Source: Trichomonas vaginalis G3 (Eukaryota > Parabasalia > Trichomonadida > Trichomonadidae). From it: a DNA stretch of 64,000 nucleotides. This document shows positions 60,517-64,000 of this stretch, piece by piece. Each line of letters opens with the position of its first letter. Within the stretch, counting starts at the first letter, position 1. The notes beneath the pieces are model-generated. The model saw only the letters and a list, made by a program, of their open reading frames with translations, searched no databases and was not told where the DNA came from. A program made the position numbers and the translations under genes. The DNA lies in contig NC_067206.1 in NCBI RefSeq assembly GCF_026262505.1, forward strand, positions 15,062,205 to 15,126,204. Reading direction: 5' to 3'.

Positions 60517-60632
60517 GACTACTTGTTTTAGGTTTTTTCCATTGTGTCATTTATTTCTTTGACGTGGCAGAAAGATATAGAGAATATGAAGATGAACCAA
60601 TGCCTGCAAATGTTCAGTATATGTACTCGTAA
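60501..60632 (+). CDS. 43-residue single-span membrane protein
   Basis: Same product as 30588-30719 (FEIGLLVLGFFHCVIYFF span, acidic tail ending NVQYMYS), overlapping the methyltransferase end by 16 bases. Intact in both Mavericks. Confidence 0.6.
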   Translation: MWFEIGLLVLGFFHCVIYFFDVAERYREYEDEPMPANVQYMYS

Positions 60633-60655
60633 GAGATATTTTTATCTAATATTAA

Positions 60656-61018
60656 ATGGACGCACAGAACTTCGCGAATGCACAGCAACCTGGACAACCA
60701 AACCCAGAGAATATTCCAAATGAAGTTAGAATACAAACTGCAATGGCAAACTATGGTCAAGTGCCAACAGATGTACAAATGCAAACTGCCATGTCAAATG
60801 ACGCTGCGTTAGGTTTGCCACCATGGTATGCAAATATGAGATGGAAAGAGTTTTATACAAACCCTGAAGTGGGATATAAACAACTTTATGCAGATGACGC
60901 GAACACAGGAGTTGACCCAGAATATGTTTTCTACCAGAGGAGAAACAGAATGTATGAGCTCCAGTTAAAGAATGCTATGGAACTCAACAGGAAACGTAAG
61001 AGACTAGGCGGACATTAG
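60656..61018 (+). CDS. Unknown Gln/Asn-rich Maverick protein
   Basis: Intact copy of 30202-30564, differing at one residue (NFANAQQ for NLANAQQ). ATG follows TTTTTATCTAATATTAA. Confidence 0.6.
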   Translation: MDAQNFANAQQPGQPNPENIPNEVRIQTAMANYGQVPTDVQMQTAMSNDAALGLPPWYANMRWKEFYTNPEVGYKQLYADDANTGVDPEYVFYQRRNRMYELQLKNAMELNRKRKRLGGH

Positions 61019-61036
61019 ATTTTTACATATAGTAAA

Positions 61037-61279
61037 ATGGGTTTCTTCAGTAAGATAGGAAACTTCTTTCGAAATGTTGGAAGAGGTATATGGAATGGAA
61101 TAAAAACCGTAGGAAGAGGAATTTGGAACGGTGTCAAAAATATTGGTAAAAGGGTAGGTCAGTTTGTTGGTATTATACCTAAAGACCCTGAACCAGAAGA
61201 GCAAGCTCCTGTTATACAACAGCCTGAACCTGCACCACAGTCTAGTTGGCAACCAAATCCAACACCTCAACCGTATTAA
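61037..61279 (+). CDS. Amphipathic, Pro-rich small virion-type protein
   Basis: Identical in protein sequence to 29941-30183 (amphipathic VGRGIWNGIKTVGRGIWNG half, Pro/Gln-rich end). Confidence 0.6.
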   Translation: MGFFSKIGNFFRNVGRGIWNGIKTVGRGIWNGVKNIGKRVGQFVGIIPKDPEPEEQAPVIQQPEPAPQSSWQPNPTPQPY

Positions 61280-61283
61280 AAAA

Positions 61284-61606
61284 TTATATTTTTACCGTTC
61301 GATAGTAGTTGTATATGAAACTAAGTTCTAAGTAAAACGCATGGTATAATGGAATTATTCTTTTTCTTCCATCTGTAGTAAACCATACTTGAAAGTCTGA
61401 AATACTTCCACTTGGTGGTTCGTATAACTTTGTAGGTTTTTCGTAAAAGTCATTCATCAGACATAAGAAAGAGTTTTGCGCACCAGAAAATGAAGCATGA
61501 ACAATAATAGCATCTGGGTCGAAAACATTTTCATATGTTCCATTAGGGTTTTCGACTTCATAAAAGTCTGGGTGTACTGGATATGCTGCAGGCTGATTTA
61601 ACATCC
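61284..61606 (-). pseudogene. Penton-like gene, truncated at a rearrangement
   Basis: Carries only the last ~105 codons of the 29090-29938 type gene (from RMLNQPAAYPVHPDF to the end). Upstream of that the sequence changes abruptly to a fragment of another gene. Confidence 0.75.
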
Positions 61607-61870
61607 TGAATTTCAGGTAGTTTAGGGCAAATGGGTCGATGAGGTCCTGGCATTTCATTAAAGATACTGTTCATTTGTTTCATCTTTCGCACTACAGTCT
61701 AAATACTTGGTTAAAAAGTTCTTGCTTTATCTTCTGGATGTGTTTCGAAAAGTATATTGGAAGAAGGAATGAAGCTTTTCATCTCTACTACATAGATGTT
61801 GGATTTCACTGACTAACGAGTTTGGTGCTTTGTAGTTGTTGTTGAAGTGTTTTGTTGCGATTTTGTTGCA
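61607..61870 (-). pseudogene. N-terminal fragment of the 22063-23001 type gene
   Basis: Matches 22745-23001 with many small indels; the start region is still recognisable next to the TTTTATTTTATATACAAAATA leader. It is joined to the penton-like fragment at CCTGAATTTCAGGTAG. Confidence 0.7.
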
Positions 61871-62978
61871 CATTTTATTTTATATACAAAATAAAAAAAA
61901 TAAAAAAAAATAAAACTAACTTTATTTTTTATTTCGGGAAAAATTCATTGAAAATTTCAAGAGGTTAGAAAACAAAAATGTTAGAAAACATGTTTAGATC
62001 TAACATTCTAACATAAACTTTATTTTTGGTGAATTCAAGCAACAAAAATGAACGAGGTCAGGATGTATGGTAATACCTTTGATTCATTCATAATCACCCT
62101 TGTAAGCTCATTAAAATGTTGTGTTTAGGGTCGAGCCACTTTTGGCTCCACCGTATTTCTTTCAACAAAACTCAAGAAATTCCTGCATGAATTTTATATA
62201 AAAACCCAACCGTCTGAATTCAGACTGTTGCCTAATTATTCTTCACAAAAATGTACCGATGAAGTCATGACAAAAACATGTTACGATGAAGTCATGACAA
62301 AACATGTACGAAGAAGTCTTGACAAGAAACATTTTACGAAGAAAAAAAATGGTGGACACTTTTTCATTAGATAAACTGTTATTTTTTTGACGAAGTGAAA
62401 CATTGGACACTGTCGTCAAAAAAAAATCCCTGAATCATATCTTACATACAAAAATAAAAAAATAAAATGACACTTTTTCATCATAATAAACTGTTATTTT
62501 TTGACGAAGTGAACATTGGACACCTTCGTCAAAAAAAATCCCTGAAATCATGGATCTTTTAATACAAAAAATACAAAATAAAAACTAAACTTAATTTTTA
62601 TTCGGGAAAATTCATGAAAATTCATTGAGGTTTAGAAAAACATGTTAGAAAACATGTTAGATCTACATTCTAACCATAAACCTTTATTTTATGGGTCCTT
62701 TACACTCATTACGAAGAAAAGTCTTGACAAAACATTTACGTTCATGTTTGACAAAACATTTACGATGAGAAGTCTTGGACAAACATTTACGAAGAAAGTC
62801 TTACAAAACATTTTTACACTCATTACGATTAAAGAAGTCTGACAAAACATTTACGAAGAAGTCTTGACCAAAACATTTACGGAAAGAAGGCCATGACAAA
62901 AACATTTTACGATGGAAATCATGAAAATTCAAGAGGGTAGAAAAAGAGGTTTAGATCCTAACCTTCTACCCTAAATTA
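61871..62978. repeat. Error-rich repeat region
   Basis: In order: leader and GTTAGATC-type palindrome (near 61990), a KilA-N remnant with the 24-bp palindrome (62030-62235), two 107-bp hairpin repeats (62345-62560), another AGATCT-type site (62650), a 28-bp array (62700-62930) and a last palindrome (62952). Each part matches a cleaner copy elsewhere in the window but with many indels. No gene. Confidence 0.75.
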
Positions 62979-63316
62979 TCATTTTTTGATTGTCGGAACA
63001 ACTTTCTTCTCCAATATGGTAGTAGCATACTTCTTTGCTAACGGGTTCAGACCTTCCTCGAACTCTTTGGTCTCTCTTGATTGAGTTGGAATTGTGGGGC
63101 AGGGTTTTGCATAATCATCCAATAGCGGTTGGCGGAAGTAAAGGCATAGGCTGAGGAGGGTTTTAAGTTCGGGAAGCTTGGTGGTGGTAGTAACCTTTGA
63201 GCGTGGGAAATTTGGTAGTAAATCGGAGGTACTTGCTGGAACTGAGGTTCAGGGGCTGGTGCTTTTAGGTTCCTCTTGGTTTGGGCAATGACTGGTTTGG
63301 TGGTACGTTCGGACAT
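62979..63316 (-). CDS. Proline-rich protein of unknown function (one frameshift)
   Basis: ATG 63316 (MSERTTKPVIAQTKRNLK), Pro/Gln-rich middle (PPPSFPNLKPSSAYAF, MIMQNPAPQFQL), then after a frame change near 63080 a helical basic end (FEEGLNPLAKKYATTILEKK) with its stop at 62979. About 110 residues. Divergent from 63659 across a minisatellite. Confidence 0.45.
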
Positions 63317-63658
63317 TGTCTGAAACAGTACAATACTAGTTCTGAAACAGTACAAGTATGTTCTGAAAAAGTACAAGTATTGTTCTGAAGCAGTGCAAGT
63401 ATTGTTCTGAAAAAGTACAAGTATTGTTCTGAACAGCAGTACAAGTTATTGTTCTGAAAAAAGTACAAGTTATTTTCTGAAAAAAGTACAAGTATGTGTT
63501 TACTGAAAACAGAAAATTTTTCTCACAAATTGAGAGTTTACGGAAAATTTGTTCTGAAAAAGACAAGTTTGTTCTGAAAAGTACAAGTATGTTCTGAAAC
63601 AGTACAAGACTAGTTCTGAAACAAGATACAAGTATTGTTTCTGAAAAAGTACAAGACT
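63317..63658. repeat. 22-bp minisatellite between divergent genes
   Basis: About fourteen units of TTCTGAAAAAGTACAAGTAT plus TG with length variation, broken once (63490-63560) by a spacer with GAGAGTTTACGGAAAATTTG. It occupies the same place relative to a DEAIYLIE gene as the array at 17746-18470, and the spacers share GTTTACGG and AAAATTT, but the 22-bp units differ. Confidence 0.85.
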
Positions 63659-64000
63659 ATGTCTGAAACAGAACAATGGACAAACATCGAGCCATTAGAT
63701 GAGGCAATTTACCTTATAGAGATAAATGAGTTGTTAAGCAGTACTTGGCAAGGACCAAAGGCCAACAAGTCCCTCGCTGCTGCGTTGTCTGGAAGAGGTG
63801 CGCTGGAAAAATCGAAATTTGAAACGGAATTCCAATTCAAATACCAGACGGGACACCTACGAACGACATAAAGCAAGCCAAAAAAGAAGGAAGCCATTAT
63901 AAAGTTCTTTGCAAGCGTCCTTGGATACTACTCCAAACAGAGAGAGTCCAATTCCACGAATTAATACCAAATTCTTCAGAGCCACTGTTCCACTTCTCGG
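63659..64000 (+). CDS. DEAIYLIE-motif protein (partial, frameshifted)
   Basis: ATG 63659 (MSETEQWTNIEPLDEAIYLI), frame change near 63840, then an open frame to the window edge (KEGSHYKVLCKRPWILLQTE). It is the intact 5' end of the gene whose fragment is at 18466-18556. Mixed alpha/beta; not recognised. Confidence 0.45.

Larger units (their letters stand above)
59443..64000. mobile_element. Right-hand Maverick, partial and rearranged
   Basis: Its first 2.16 kb (59443-61606) is a near-identical inverted copy of 31779-29615: tip, methyltransferase, small membrane protein, two virion-type genes and the end of a penton-like gene. At 61606 it jumps to sequence matching 22745-23001 in the inverted sense, then repeats, then genes not seen intact elsewhere. 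Sequence from about 61620 to 63650 is rich in single-base indels. Confidence 0.75.

Noticed and set aside
1-64000. tRNA, rRNA or other structured RNA genes
   Set aside because: I looked for tRNA-like cloverleaf boxes and rRNA-like GC-rich conserved blocks and saw none.

Overview
This window is repeat-dense DNA of a parasitic protist, most likely Trichomonas vaginalis. It is AT-rich, the genes lack introns, and almost everything belongs to Maverick/Polinton elements (protein-primed polymerase, double jelly-roll capsid, packaging ATPase, integrase, KilA-N proteins, DNA N6-adenine methyltransferase) or to a Mutator-like element (MULE). I see no ordinary host gene outside the transposons. The species is an inference from content. 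Layout: (1) 1-6269 is part of Maverick A: a frameshifted protein-primed DNA polymerase, a broken penton-like gene, two small genes and an intact major capsid gene. It ends at a 25-N gap (6270-6294). (2) 6295-10860 repeats 330-4835 with small indels everywhere, in genes and spacers alike; this looks like poor sequence or a misjoined contig end rather than a second real copy. (3) 11237-31779 is Maverick B: a second, diverged capsid gene, penton-like protein, SF3 helicase, packaging ATPase, three KilA-type or coiled-coil genes separated by hairpin repeats, two further penton-like genes, an integrase, a phage-like tail-fibre protein, two amphipathic virion-type peptides, a 43-residue membrane protein and a methyltransferase, ending in a terminal inverted repeat at 31779. 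(4) 31780-32103 and 59210-59442 are the two sides of a short host segment that received a MULE (32113-59200, 9-bp target duplication ATGATTATA). (5) The MULE transposase gene is itself split by a 20.5-kb element (34469-55015, 5-bp duplication TTATT on the + strand) that is almost entirely palindromic: each 9-11 kb arm carries the same six gene units and the axis is a 0.3-kb hinge of 86-bp repeats. (6) 59443-64000 is another Maverick end, head-to-head with Maverick B, near identical for about 2.2 kb and then rearranged, with error-rich sequence from about 61620. How the parts work together: Mavericks A and B carry the modules of a virus-like transposon: replication (polymerase, SF3 helicase), virion (major capsid, penton-like proteins, ATPase, fibre, small membrane-active proteins), integration (integrase) and regulation or modification (KilA-N, methyltransferase). 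The palindromic element keeps only a primase-helicase-like gene, a homing-endonuclease-like gene, a KilA-N remnant and small genes, so it looks like a reduced Maverick relative that would need integrase and capsid from elsewhere. Its main novelty is the architecture: near-total inverted symmetry, iteron-like repeats beside the axis and a palindrome family whose half-sites covary. Many genes carry single-base frameshifts; from sequence alone I cannot separate element decay from sequencing error.
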